From Oscarella lobularis (Eukaryota; Porifera; Homoscleromorpha; Homosclerophorida; Oscarellidae): 64,000 bases of DNA. The notes under the pieces were generated by a model, which saw nothing but the letters and a program-made list of their open reading frames with translations, had not been told where the DNA came from and made no database searches. The stretch's first letter is position 1; each line of letters begins with the position of its first letter. Location of the stretch: contig NC_089183.1 of assembly GCF_947507565.1 (NCBI RefSeq), positions 558,001 to 622,000 of the forward strand, written 5' to 3'. The translations under genes and the position numbers were made by a program. Of the stretch, positions 46,986 through 58,191 are shown piece by piece.

Positions 46986-48715
46986 ATGGCTCCAACTCTA
47001 TGGCAATATTATGCAGGTTTGTGTGACCCAACCAGGAGGCATCACAACAAATCCGCCGCTTTCGATTCGTGCTCGATCAGCCAGCCCTCAATTTCGGTCC
47101 CTTATGCTGAATTGCCCGTAGGGCTTACATAGTAGAAGAATGAAAAGCCAAGAGAAACCCTGCATGTCTATAACGTAACGTTGATTGAAACCGAAAGTAC
47201 ATCTGCCCTCCTCCCCCAACCAGCCCGCTTCGTAAACAATGACTAATGAAACGAATTCGAACCACAAGAAGCTCTTGTTCTATTGAACAGAATTTTAGCG
47301 CTTTCTTTTCTTTAGTTTCGGCTCTTTTGGTCATCAACGTTCACCTCCCGTCAACTCAAGCCAAAAGGAATCGAGCCATCAGCGCGCGATCATCGGTATG
47401 TGAGTTTCCTTGCCCCGGAAGCGAAAAATGCATACCCGAGAGCTGGATATGTGACGGAGACTACGACTGCAGCGATAAGTCGGACGAGAAAGACTGCCCG
47501 TCGACCCCACCGCCGCGTCCACCGTACGCCAGTTGCTCGGCGAACGATGATTTTCGGTGCCAAAATGGTCAATGCATTCGCCGTGGCAACGTCTGCGACT
47601 ACGCTGGCGACTGCAGCGACAACTCGGACGAGCAGAACTGCGAGTCGCATTCTAGCTGCACCTATAGCCAGTTTCGATGCGACAACGGAAAGTGCATCTC
47701 GTCAAGTTGGCGTTGTGACAACGACGACGACTGCGGAGATAATTCAGATGAACGAAACTGCCCGTCTTCTCCTATATATAGGAGGTCGCCCTGCATCTAC
47801 GGTCAGTTTCGGTGCAACAACGGAAAGTGCATAGGATCAAATTGGCGCTGTGACAACTATGACGACTGCGGCGATTATTCAGATGAACGTTATTGCCCAA
47901 CATCTAGCTGGTCCTCCTGCCGCTCCTATCAGTTTCGCTGCAACGACTGGCGCTGTATTCCTCAAAGCTTCCGCTGCGACGGCGAGCGGGACTGCAGCAA
48001 TGACGAAGACAACTGCGGTAGGACTACACGAGCGCGCATGGTACCGTACGTTACTTGGGCGACAGTCGAACCTATGGACATAGTCTGCTTTTCGTTGATC
48101 CTGACCAAAAGGGTCTAATTCTAATATTGGGGAGTATAAGCCACCTCCGAATCGAAGCAAGCGTCAGAGGAATACCTAAATGCATTCAATTCTAATTCCT
48201 TTCTTCTGTTCTTAGGGTTGATGGGAGGAAAACTGGCTATGGTGACCGTTTCTTGCTCAACTTTCGGAATTGTTCTCCTCGTCGTAATTTCGGTCGCGTG
48301 TTGCGTTCGAAAGAGTAACCGCTATCCTTCCACATCGACGACACAAAACGAACAAGTTTATCGATACAGCCAGTTGATGTATACTACACCCGTAGGAGAA
48401 GGAACGAATCCGTATTCTACACCGGTAGCACAAGAAATAGAAATGAATCCGCCAGCGTATACTGCTCAACCGGCTTGGCCACAGCCGCCACTGCAACAGG
48501 GGCGTCAGCAGTCGCTGCCGCCGCCGCTGCCATCACTACAACCGGAGCGTCAGCCGCCACCGACGTCACTACAAGAGGAGCGTCAGCAGTCGCCGTCGCC
48601 GCCTCCCGCTCAAGATTCCGAGTGGAAAGAGACTCAGGAAATAGAATGCCCTGACGCTGAGGCAGAGTCAGGGGACAGTGCAAGTGATATGGCTCGCTTG
48701 TTGGAGTCGAAGTAG
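46986..48715 (+). CDS. Five-LDLa receptor, second subfamily, PPAY and proline-rich tail
   Basis: Exons 46986-47016, 47316-48017 and 48216-48715 give 1233 bases, 410 residues. Exon 1 is identical in meaning to its twin ([10 protein letters not shown]). Five LDLa modules: it lacks one of the [16 protein letters not shown]-type modules of the twin. Intron 2 is 198 bases with the same TGCG|GTAGGA donor. The membrane segment is [20 protein letters not shown]. The tail keeps NPPAYTAQ, but the proline/QER repeats are fewer ([20 protein letters not shown]). The last residues ARLLESK match the twin. Confidence 0.88.
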
Positions 48716-49184
48716 CTAAAGGCGAAACAATGTCTTGGCGGCTTCTCGTTTCTCGTTTTCCAATTTTTCGATTTTGTATGCTAAATGCACTGGTCGTTTC
48801 TGACTAGGAAGGCGGAGCAAGGTCGAGAGGTTGGTGCTGTGGGCGTTGGCGAATGGAATGCGAGCGTTTACTACTGTACCGTTGCTCGATTCCTTTCGTA
48901 GGAGTCCTCCGTCTGTTTATCTCTTCTTTCCGGCTGCAATCACACTTACCTGCGGTGATTCGATCTAAATATGACTAGTTTAGCGGAAGATCCGCGAAAG
49001 GGACCCCTATTCCACGATAATCTCGCGAACGTGAGATTTGACAAAGGAATCGCCGTCGCTGTCCTCAGTTGGCGCGGAGACGATCGCTACGAGCGCTTCG
49101 GGAGCGAAAACTGTCAACACGTGACGCGTAAACACGTTTCCCGGAGCAACACCCCGGACGCCCTTCGTTGCTAGGGAGGCAACG
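48716..49184 (+). promoter_or_regulatory. Promoter/leader of the RGS22-like gene
   Basis: After the receptor's 3' UTR, bases 48964-49184 are strongly kept in the duplicated copy at 45170-45397. A plus-strand frame of 67 codons (48971-49174, beginning MTSLAEDPRKGPLF) is open here but has a stop (TGG to TGA) in the copy, so I treat it as leader or promoter, possibly with an upstream open reading frame. TTGCCTAGCAAC-like inverted pieces around GGTTGCTA (GTTGCTAGGGAGGCAAC, 49168-49184) resemble an X-box (RFX site), which would suit a gene linked to motile cilia. Confidence 0.45.
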
Positions 49185-52100
49185 ATGTCGTTGGCCACTC
49201 TAAATCAACTTCAGCGTGCACTAGCAAGCTCAACGTTTGTAGATTTTTTCAACATATATCTCAGCCTGCCGGTAGACTCTATAGCAGTCATCATACTGCC
49301 TTTGTGTGACCTTTCCTACTTAGGTCTTTGCCTGCAGAGTTCATTACGACTTGGAAACTGAAAAACTTGCCTTCGATCAAACATTTGAGAAAGTAAGGGC
49401 TTTCCACCGCCTTCTTCTTTATAATTGACAGACGAGTCTTCCCCTGTAAGCCTTTTTTGGGCACTGCTCAGCAGAGAGGGTTGACGTGGCTGCTCAACTT
49501 TCGCATTCCGTACTTTGTCCAAACTAAATTTTATCTGGAATGTTTGCTTGCTGAGAGACTTATAATCACGAGCTCGTTTTCAGACTTTTTTCAAGATATT
49601 CGTCCAGAGCATGGTACCCAGTGTAACCCGACCAATGAATATACGACAAAAATTTTGTGTAGAAATATCAGAAGCAATTCAATCTGATATACATTCTTTC
49701 TGCTGTAGAGAAATCGGAACGGTTTCCGGCTTCAAATCTTTTAGGCGATTTTTACGCGATTGTCCAGGCGAAACGATACTCGAGCTCTACCTGAACCTCG
49801 AGACGATTCGCCTGTGCAGTGATCGGATCAAAAAAGAGGATCTAGTCAAATCGCTGCATACTAGAACGATCTCGTTGGCTTACATTCCAGAGGGAATAGC
49901 CTTCGTGCTGCAAAACGCTTTCCAGAGAATCAACAACGGTACGGAGGAAGTGAATTCCGTACTAGTTGATGTTCAAACTGAAGCGGCGAGTTATCTCTGC
50001 TTTTACTGGATGAAGAGATACATTGTTCACAGAGCCATGATTACGAAGGAAAAGGATGAGACATCGAAGATGATCTGCCAAAAGTTTCTGAGTCCGTGCG
50101 AGGAATGGGTAGTGTCAGAGGAAAAGAAAATTGGATTTTCTGAGCATCCCGTGTGCGCCTGCTGTCAGCTGTGTTACTGGGCGGGCAGATCTCCCCTAAA
50201 AGCGTCAACACCTACACACAAAGATCGCACTGTCGTGGTTCTGCCCAGTTTGTCAAAACAACTTCGATTTGACGGCTCTTTAGTCACTCAAAAGTCGAAG
50301 CCGTCTATCAGCGATTCCATAGTCGTTTCGGCGATTGTGGCCGACGAGCTTGCCGGAAATCCTTTCTTGCAGTACCTCCAAAGGCGAGGAAAGCATCAGG
50401 CTGGAAACGGTGTCTTGTTTCTTCGGCAGGTGGAAAAGCTTTTAGCAGGCAAATCAATAAATAGCATATTAGTTTTCTTGCCTGCATATACTGAACACTT
50501 TATTCAGGGCCAGAGAAAGATGATTTTGAGAAAATTGTCGAGTCAATTACAATGCTTTACGCTCAGAATGGGTGCTCGCTTGATTTCGGATTGCCAGGAG
50601 AAATACGACGTGATATTATGGACTATCTGCCACTGGGGGTAGTACACCAGTCAGTCTTTCGAGCTCAGCAGATAGCCATCAAGGTACAGCAAGAGTGCAT
50701 GCACTTTTATTTTTTAACGTGACGTCTAAATTGTAGATCGTCAAACGCCAATGGAATAAATTTCTGCTCTACGACCAGGAATCATTTCAACTGAGTTTTC
50801 CCTCAAGTCGCAAGGTGAACCCAAAATAATTTGCTAAAAGCCTAACGTAAAATTATTTTAGTCGACGCCTATTCGCGAAGTGTCTCCAATTTTGGACGTA
50901 TTTGGCACGCCTTCGAGTCCTCTAACGCCGAGAGGAAGGCAAGAGCTAGAGGCAGGCATCTCACTTCCTAACCACATGATAAGACATGCTGGACTAGCTG
51001 AAAGAGCCCTTGAACTCATTCAAGGAAAGCATAGTAAGAATAAGTTTGTCTGCCCAGGGGACTCCAGCACTAATTCTTCCTCCTGCAGATACGTGTTTTA
51101 GTCATATGGTGGCTAAGAGCTCCAGTAGCTGCAAATTCAGTAGTTTGGACTACTGGAACGACAGTGGAATAATCATGAGTTCAGAAGAAATGCGAGACTT
51201 GTCCTGGAGAACGTTTTTTGACGCAAGGGTCGGTAGAGCAGTAGCCCCCAAGACGAGAAACACTCTACCCCCGATTCAAAAAAAGTCTCCAACCGAGCGA
51301 AACGAACTTGAACAACCAAAGTAAGACTCCCTCGTATTTTCAGTTAGTCCTAACACACGCTTTCGTTGTAGAAAATTTCTCGATCTTCTTCTAAAAGAGA
51401 ACTATCGTGCCAGCTTCTCGAATTTTCTCAAATCCCACAACGATTTGACGCCATTTCTTTTCTGGGACGCTGTCTACGAGATGAAAATGCTGTGTCGAAC
51501 CCGCGAGGAACAGGACAAGTTCGCTCACCGCATCGAAAAAACCTACTTTTGCACTCGAAGCAAAGGTACAGTTGACTTTAATAAATATTGAACATGGAAT
51601 TAATGATGCTCTAAGGACTTTCGAGGCGTTTGAAGAAGGAGATCAAACTGGCGTGCAAACGAGAAAAAGATTTCACTCCAGTTGAGCTGTTCATAGCTGC
51701 ATCCGTGGCTGTCAAACACATGGAGAGTCACTGGTCTCTATAAGTGTATCTAGACTGATCGAGTACTGAATACCATGCCTCAAGGTTTTCACAATACTGC
51801 GCAACTTTGAAGCCAAGGAAGGACGCAAAAGAAGCAGTGAAAATCGATCCTGATGCTAACAAGGCAAAAAGCCCCACTGAGAGTAGAAATCGCACGGTAA
51901 ATATGTTGAACCTTAATTAATGCCACAGCACTCATTTTTGCTGTCAAATATAGAAGGGCTTATGGGTCACGTTTGGACGCAACGTTATGAGCTTCAGAAG
52001 GGGTCTTGCCAGTCCAACAACGGGCGCAGCCTTTCGCAAATACCTTCAATCGTTAAATGACGGTAATAGAGGGGCTACGAGGGCTGGGCACTCTTTTCCT

Positions 52101-52923
52101 ACTAAGGCAGAAAATCTCTTTCAGGACAAAAGAGACACGACAGCGCTCTGCGACGAGTGATCAAAGGAAAGGCGGTCAACGTTGGGAGACTTCCTACCGA
52201 TCTCGACTTCTGGATAGAAGTCGACAAGTCAGAAAAACCGAGCAATTTTTCTATACGCCTAAGTCGACGCTTGTTTCAGATACAAACGCATTGCAGACGA
52301 AGCGGGCATGCCGTGGGGCCAGCACACGCCCGAAGACGAGTTTCTGATCCAGAGGAAGGCCTACGCTATCATCCAAAGGTATTTGGACTCGGAAATTCCA
52401 CCCAAAGTCCAGGTAGGCATAGAATTGATAAATTCTTTCTGAAAGGAGTCGATCCATAGATAAATATTTCCTACGATGTCGTTCAAACTATTTTGGACAA
52501 CATGGCTGGCGGGTTCATCGACAGAGGAATGTTTCACGAAGCAGGACTGCAAACGTTTACCGTCTTAGCATTCTTCTGGAAGAAGTCCGGTCGTCCTTCG
52601 TTCACCCTACGAGTATTAGTCATTAGCTCTGATAGGTTTTGTGTTCACCAGTTTGCCGAACGCACCGGAACTGCCGAGAGAACTCGCAGGCGAAGCGTGC
52701 AGCTAAAGAAACCGATCGTACCGAAGGCATCTGCAATTATTGCGAGGCCAAAAGTCTCGCCAACGCAGGAACCCGCTCAAACCGAAGAACCAAGTACGAA
52801 CCTCGTTCTCACGTTGATTGATTCTACGTTGAGCACTCCATAGCCGAATCTGAATCGCCGAGCTTCACGTTTTCCCTGGCAACCGGATTGATCAAGCTAG
52901 AAGAAGCGGATCCGGCTTACTAG
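49185..52923 (+). CDS. RGS22: RGS22-like multi-RGS-domain protein
   Basis: Exon 1 (49185-49271) encodes MSLATLNQLQRALASS, then DFFNIYLSLP; exon 2 (49324-49392) continues VFACRVHYDLETEKLAFDQT, and the next exon gives GLTWLLNFRIPYFVQTKFYL. These match the N-terminal pattern of animal RGS22 (DYFNEFLSLPTF.., a W-(L/I)-(x)n-RLPxF-x-Y motif). Further on, FKSFRRFLRDCPGETILELY, NPFLQYLQRRGKHQAGNGVL, FLDLLLKENYRASFSNFLKS and ASPTTGAAFRKYLQSLND mark successive RGS modules, and YLDSEIPPKVQ, then INISYDVVQTILDN, match the C-terminal one. The last intron is 50 bases (52795-52842) and the last exon ends KLEEADPAY. RGS22 binds G12/13-type and G11 alpha subunits in testis and ciliated cells; a ciliary or sperm role here is inferred. 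Middle exons are approximate. Confidence 0.8.
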
Positions 52924-53229
52924 CGAGTATACAGAGATTCTATAAACGTCGTATACTTTCACCAGTGAAATTGCATTAACAAGATCATTTTAATGCATTG
53001 GGTGAAGGATCGGATCGCGGAATAGTAGACTAGCCTCTTGGTCACAGATCTGACCTTGTTACTCAGAGCCACTCCACTATATCTATGACTCCACTCGTCA
53101 TCGACTTATGAAACTAAAACACAAAACTTGATATTTTACTCGACTTACTAATGATTGTTTCAGCTTCAATGCTCCATACGAGAATTCTACTTGGCTAAAT
53201 AGTTCAAACAGTAGTCCTGCTCTCTGCAT
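52924..53229. other. Convergent 3' spacer
   Basis: Short AT-rich gap between the plus-strand RGS22-like gene and the minus-strand armadillo gene, holding both 3' UTRs. No other feature is seen. Confidence 0.45.
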
Positions 53230-55221
53230 CTAAAGTATTGCGCATCCTTTATCTTTCATCTTCTGCAACTTCAACGCCTGTTTCGCTTCCACAGAAACAG
53301 GCCCGTTGGGAAACTTATCGAGAACGTCTTCGCACAATTTCAAGGCTCCCTTCTGTTTGCACTCCTTAGCAGCAGCATCTAAAGACAAACAGAACGTCAC
53401 AGCAGCGAGAAATCGCAATCCCTCGCCCCTCGTCCAAACCGTTGTCCAGCAAGAGAACCAACGCTCTGCAGCCAACTCTCAAGACGCTCTCGTCCTCGAT
53501 GCACTCTCGCAACGCGTTGAGAAGAACGGAAACGAGACCAGCGTCGACAATCTCCTGCAGGAGACTATCTGGATAAGAGCGTCACGTCGACATGGGAGGG
53601 TTCGAAAAGGATGGCCAACCTGTTCGCGCTATGTTGCTCAAAGCCGAGCAGCCGGTAAAGCAGACGCCTCCGTGGCCCTCGCTGTCAGCCAGAGCGACTC
53701 TGATTTGCTCAAGTACGCCTTGTTTGATCATTTCAGCGCGAATTTCGTCTATAAATGAAAAGGATGTCTCAGAGAGAGGGTCATACGCTTGCATGGCTAT
53801 TGAGACCTGAGCCGGAGAACGCCATGCAGGAGAAAATCCACATGGACGATTGGAGGAGTTCGTCGTGGTCGGGACACGCTTGCATTGACTCGATCACCGA
53901 CGGAACGCAGCCGGATTGGAGAAGATAGTCAATGTGCTCCTCTAGAAATACGTATACATGACATAATGTGTATGGGGGGCCCCACTGAGTCTCATAGTCT
54001 ATTCCTTACTTGCGTTTGCGAGATTTTGAACGGTTTGCACGGCTGTGAACTGAATCCACTCGTTCTCTGGAAAATTCTTTATAGCTTTGAGAACGACTGG
54101 AAAAACGTTTGTGTCGACGAGCTTCTTCAGGGTCTCGCCTAGAGAAAGAGAAGACAGTCTCTCTCCTTGTGAGTTACTATGCGTGAGATGAGAGCGGCAC
54201 CGTTCAAAGCCATGTTGCAGAAGAGAGCCAGGCAGGCGTGCTGGACCTGTTCGGACGTGTGAAATGCGGCTGCTGCTTCCAGAGTGGCGTCTAAGCCTCC
54301 CTTTAGGACGACTCTTTCGTTGAGTTCGTCTAGGATGGACACAGTTTCTTCTTTTTCAGAGAATGTGTTTGGTGATTCTAACAGTTTCTGCAGAGATTGG
54401 ATAGGACCCAGCAGGATGATGCCTGGATGTCTCGTTGGGCTTTGCACTCTTTCATTGCGTCGATGATCGCTTCGATGCCTCCGCCGTCGGCGACCTCGCC
54501 TCTCTTACGTGCTGGGAGGACGAAGAGTCATTTATCACTGTGCCCAAGCTTCTGTATTTCTTACCGTCTGTCTCTACTAAGCGTTCTATGGCGAGAAGAC
54601 ACCGCAGTTGGAGTGCGGTGTCCGATGAGTCTGACTTCATGTTTTCGATGATGTCGTCGACACTCGCACCCTCACGAATGAACCTACCGTGCTTGGGAGC
54701 TAGAAAAGTACAGAACGTACTACTAACCAATCAGCTATCCAAAGCTAGGACCCTGATTAATAAATGCGTTTTAGTGACAAAAATGTACCTAAAACGTTTG
54801 CACCCCTAGGCCCTGTACTTGTAACAAATAATGTGCTTATATAGCCCAGTTATAGCCAGCCACGACTGGAAATTCGGATGACAATACTTCATGTAGGCTC
54901 TCTACGAATCGAGGCCACGGCCAAATGTATTGCAACGCTTGGGGCCCACGCCTTCCTGTCTAAAAGAGACTCACTTGCATCGCTCTTTCGCTTCCGAATT
55001 GACTTTTTTGTGCTGCGTAAGCTTTTTCGTTTCGTCTTTCGTACTGTTGACGACCGCACTTCGGCGAATTGACCTTTTACGGCGACTTCGGTCGACGTGA
55101 AGGCAGGCCCCTCTCCGGCGCCTTCGAGGATGACCTCCTCGAGTTCTGTGTTCTTTTTATCGTCCTCGTCGACGACGATCGAGGGAAAGCGGACAGCTTT
55201 GGGCGTTGGTTCTTCAGCCAT
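53230..55221 (-). CDS. Armadillo-repeat protein with C-terminal CaaX box
   Basis: Minus strand, ATG at 55221-55219 (MAEEPTPKAVRFPSIVVDED), with a Lys/Arg-rich segment (RKTKRKSLRSTKKSIRKRKS). Later exons carry helical repeats of armadillo type: DTALQLRCLLAIERLVETDG, GIEAIIDAMKECKAQRDIQ, VQHACLALFCNMALNGAALI and CFTGCSALSNIARTGW. The last exon ends DKFPNGPVSVEAKQALKLQK, MKDKGCAIL, stop. CAIL is a CaaX box with final Leu, the usual mark for geranylgeranylation, so the protein may be membrane-anchored. I do not know the exact orthologue. Total length is probably 450-520 residues; exon limits are approximate. Confidence 0.7.
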
Positions 55222-55789
55222 TTCTGCAACATACGCAATAACACGTGATCGCGTTTAAGTTGTTAGTTGTCAGTGACGTCACGAGAACGTCATCAAAAGG
55301 GAGGAGATTGCGTAGGCGAGCCTAGCAACGGACGGGTATGGAGACACTTGCTCCTCAATAGTAGGCGTTCCCAAAATTTTTTGAAAAGGAACTATCGAGG
55401 TTCGTTTATTCGACGAAAACGGCGGTGTAATTAAATTAATCGTTTCCGGTGGGCGGCGAACATTTTTCCATGTACTGTTGCTATGCAGAAAACGCGATTT
55501 TGAAGATGGCAATTGTATTATCGAGCGAGTGACCTACACGCCGTAGCGTCGAAGTCATTAAGGACAAAACCCCGTTTTTTTGGCATATAGTAAGGGGGTA
55601 CTACTCTCTGGAAATGGAAATACCGATTAATGATATCCGATTTGACCCGAGTATCAGTACCGATCGCTAGCAGTCTTGATCAGTGGTAATACTGACGCTG
55701 CTCCGAATCCGTACCGATAGACAGTGGAAAGAGTGCAGGCGTCTCTGGCTGTCCGCGTGCAATCGCTACGATTCTCGCGTGCAGCAAGA
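55222..55789. other. Upstream region of the armadillo gene
   Basis: Presumed promoter and leader of the minus-strand armadillo gene, near 55222-55330. The 77-codon minus frame at 55279-55512 has no recognisable domain. Nothing else is seen. Confidence 0.35.
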
Positions 55790-56600
55790 GAGTCTGTCGA
55801 TCGAGAGAAATGAGTTATGGGTGCGAATGTCTCGCACGACGGGCGCATCTCACGTATCTTCGACGATCGAGAGAAATGTGTTATGGGTGCGAATGTTTTG
55901 CTCGACGGGCCATCTCCGGATCGTCCGTCGCACACTGTGCTCACGCGAGTGGAGTGGGTCATCCCGCATCGAAGACGCAGGCCTTGTCGCCGACGTCTCG
56001 ATACATGATAGTCAGAGCAAAGGCGGCAGAAAGTGTTTGATTCTCGCGTCGTACGATCACGTATCTTCGACGATCGAGAGAAATGTGTTACGGGTGCGAA
56101 TGTCTCGCACGACGGGCGGATCTCTCGCGTCGTACGATCACGCATCTTCGACGATCGAGAGAAATGTGTTATGGGTGCGAATGTTTTGCACGACGGGCCA
56201 TCTCCGGATCGTCCGTCGCACACTGTGCTCACGCGAGTGGAGTGGGTCATCCCGCATCGAAGACGCAGGCCTCGTCGCCGACGTCTCGATGCAGGATAGT
56301 CAGAGCAAAGGCGGCAGAAAGTGTTTGATTCTCGCGTCGTACGATCACGTATCTTCGACGATCGAGAGAAATGTGTTATGGGTGCGAATGTTTTGCACGA
56401 CGTGCCCATCTCCGGATCGTCCGTCGCACACTGTGCTCACGCGAGTGGAGTGGGTCATCCCGCATCGAAGACGCAGGCCTCGTCGCCGACGTTTCGATGC
56501 AGGATAGTCAGAGCAAAGGCGGCAGAAGTGTTTGATTCTCGCGTTGTACGATCACGTATCTTCGACGATCGAGAGAAATGTGTTATGGGTGCTATTGTCC
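55790..56600. repeat. Tandem repeat made partly from the end of the CARD gene
   Basis: The core unit is about 205 bases (landmarks CTCCGGATCGTCCGTCGCAC at 55914, 56204 and 56409; GCATCGAAGACGCAGGCC at about 55960, 56250 and 56456), with one extra 84-base partial unit making one spacing 290. Each unit contains ACGATCGAGAGAAATGTGTTATGGGTGC, which is the last readable coding piece of the minus-strand gene (THNTFLSIVED). Both strands are largely open (274 codons plus, 251 codons minus) because repeat units lack stops, not because of a gene. Confidence 0.85.
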
Positions 56601-58060
56601 GTTGGCGTTCCTTGCACAGAGCCAAAGAGAGCGGTTTTCAGCATTGATTTCGCTGCCTCCGATCGGCCGACAAAAAGGACATTCACTGACGTAGTTACTT
56701 CCTTCATGTTCGCGCCCAGTTTTAGATTCAAAAGACTGTTTTGCAAATCAAGGTTTTCCGTTTGAAGGCCATTTTTGGTCACATATAGTGCCATTTCCGA
56801 GATCATATCTTTGTCTGCCTGAATCAAGCTTAGCACAGACGGAACGCAAAGCCACAGAGCGACGAGAAACACACGCCTATCTTCGACATCCCTAAGTTTT
56901 TCCGTGGCAGCTTCAAATAACTTTTGACCCATTGTTTTTAGGTTAACTGGTGGTATTCTTCGGCTGTCATGTCTAGCCCGTTCAAAAAATCGCGAGGCCA
57001 TGCTATTGCAAGCTCAACTTTCTCCATAGCGTTCAGTATATCTGCCCACTGTTCTCCTAACGCAATATATATTTTGGCATTTTCTTCTTCTCCTCGTTGA
57101 CCGCAGAAGGGTTCAAAGAAAGTGTTTACCACTACCGGAGTAAGACTCGGAGGCATTCTGTGGGGAATGCCTGCTAAAGCCCTGTATTGCAGATTTCCAG
57201 TTGAAACTAACAAAATTCCGACGTGCTCTGAAACTTCTGTCTTGCTCTGCTTCAATCTTGTATCTTCTTCCAAGTCTTGTATGAGTATAGAAACTGAAAC
57301 ATAAGCAAACCTTCCCAAACTAATCATTGCCGACTTATCTACGTCAAGCAGGAATTGGAGATTTTCGCAATTTAGCCCAAGATTAACCAGCAGATTGACT
57401 AGGCCTCGCCCAGGAATGTGTATTACTAAAGTAATTGAGCCTATAGTGACGTCGATTTCTACGTCAGATTCCGTCAGGTCCATGAGCCTGCATAGGTACA
57501 TCCTTTTGCGATTGCGTTCAAAGCAGTCGGAATCACTGTTTGGAAAGAGTATTCGTAACTGCGTTCGAGTGCCAAGAAAAGAGCATTCTCTTTGCTTTCT
57601 TGTACGTTTTCTTTGCCCTCTTCGCACGAGCAGACGTGGAAAAATCAGCTCAAAAACAATCGTTTTTCCTGGATACACCTCCGCCAAGTACTTCAGCATC
57701 CAGATTTTATTGCAACTTCATGTGACTCGTACATAGTTTTCAAAGACTCGTCTATTTCAATAAAAATCACTTTGTTCCTTGGCTGGCTGAGAGACACGCC
57801 CCTTGAGAAGCCGATGAAGGTCGCTTCCGCCGTCAATCTCATCTAGAATGGTGCAGAAGCGGTCAAAATTTGGTGCTGCTGTTCTGATAAGTATCTGAAA
57901 AATTTGTCGAGCTACATCTGCTCTTATTGCGGTCGTTTTGAGTTGGAGGATTTCGTCATAGTGATGCTGCATTATGATTCCCTGAGCAAGAAGACGCTCC
58001 AGAAGTAGGCCGCCAACAAGGTTGGTGAGAAGAGGTATGACATCTTTCCCAGTCCGGATC
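56552..58060 (-). CDS. CARD protein with P-loop-like segment; 3' end runs into tandem repeat
   Basis: The N-terminal exon (about 58060-57770) reads LLTNLVGGLLLERLLAQGII, then MQHHYDEILQLKTTAIRADV and a helix IFQILIRTAAPNFDRFCTIL..GSDLHRLL: the six-helix pattern of a caspase-recruitment (CARD) domain. The middle (57770-56940) is a mixed region (YLAEVYPGKTIVFELIFPRL; DVEIDVTIGSITLVIHIPGR) of no known family. After an intron near 56940, KEVTTSVNVLFVGRSEAAKS followed by MLKTALFGS looks like a beta strand plus P-loop of a GTPase/ATPase, but the Walker A has Ala for the last Gly. The frame stops at 56552 inside the tandem repeat, so the expected NTPase remainder is absent. CARDs join death-fold complexes in innate immunity and apoptosis. 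The start codon was not found with certainty. Confidence 0.6.
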
Positions 58061-58191
58061 AGCCATTAGCCTATTTGCTGCAATTGCTAAGTGAACTGCG
58101 CACGCGGGAATAAACAATTCGCGTACAGCGCGTTACCAGAAGCAGAACAGTGTGAGAACAGAACGACCCCGCCGTCCTCTGCCCTCCTCCA
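58061..58191. promoter_or_regulatory. Short divergent promoter region
   Basis: Only about 130 bases separate the minus-strand CARD exon from the plus-strand WW-PH start codon, so the two genes may share a two-way promoter. No motif is identified. Confidence 0.35.

Larger units (their letters stand above)
46767..49212. repeat. Segmental duplication, copy 2
   Basis: Partner of 42799-45425. Here the right end runs on into the intact RGS22-like gene, so this is the parental arrangement at that edge and copy 1 is the derived one. Confidence 0.85.

Noticed and set aside
48971-49198. 67-codon plus and 63-codon minus frames before the RGS22-like gene as genes
   Set aside because: The duplicated copy carries a stop in the plus frame, and both frames lie in the leader of the RGS22-like gene; no domain is seen.
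55654-56507. 251- and 274-codon frames on opposite strands at the tandem repeat
   Set aside because: Stop-free repeat units multiplied in tandem; both strands open at once is a repeat artefact.
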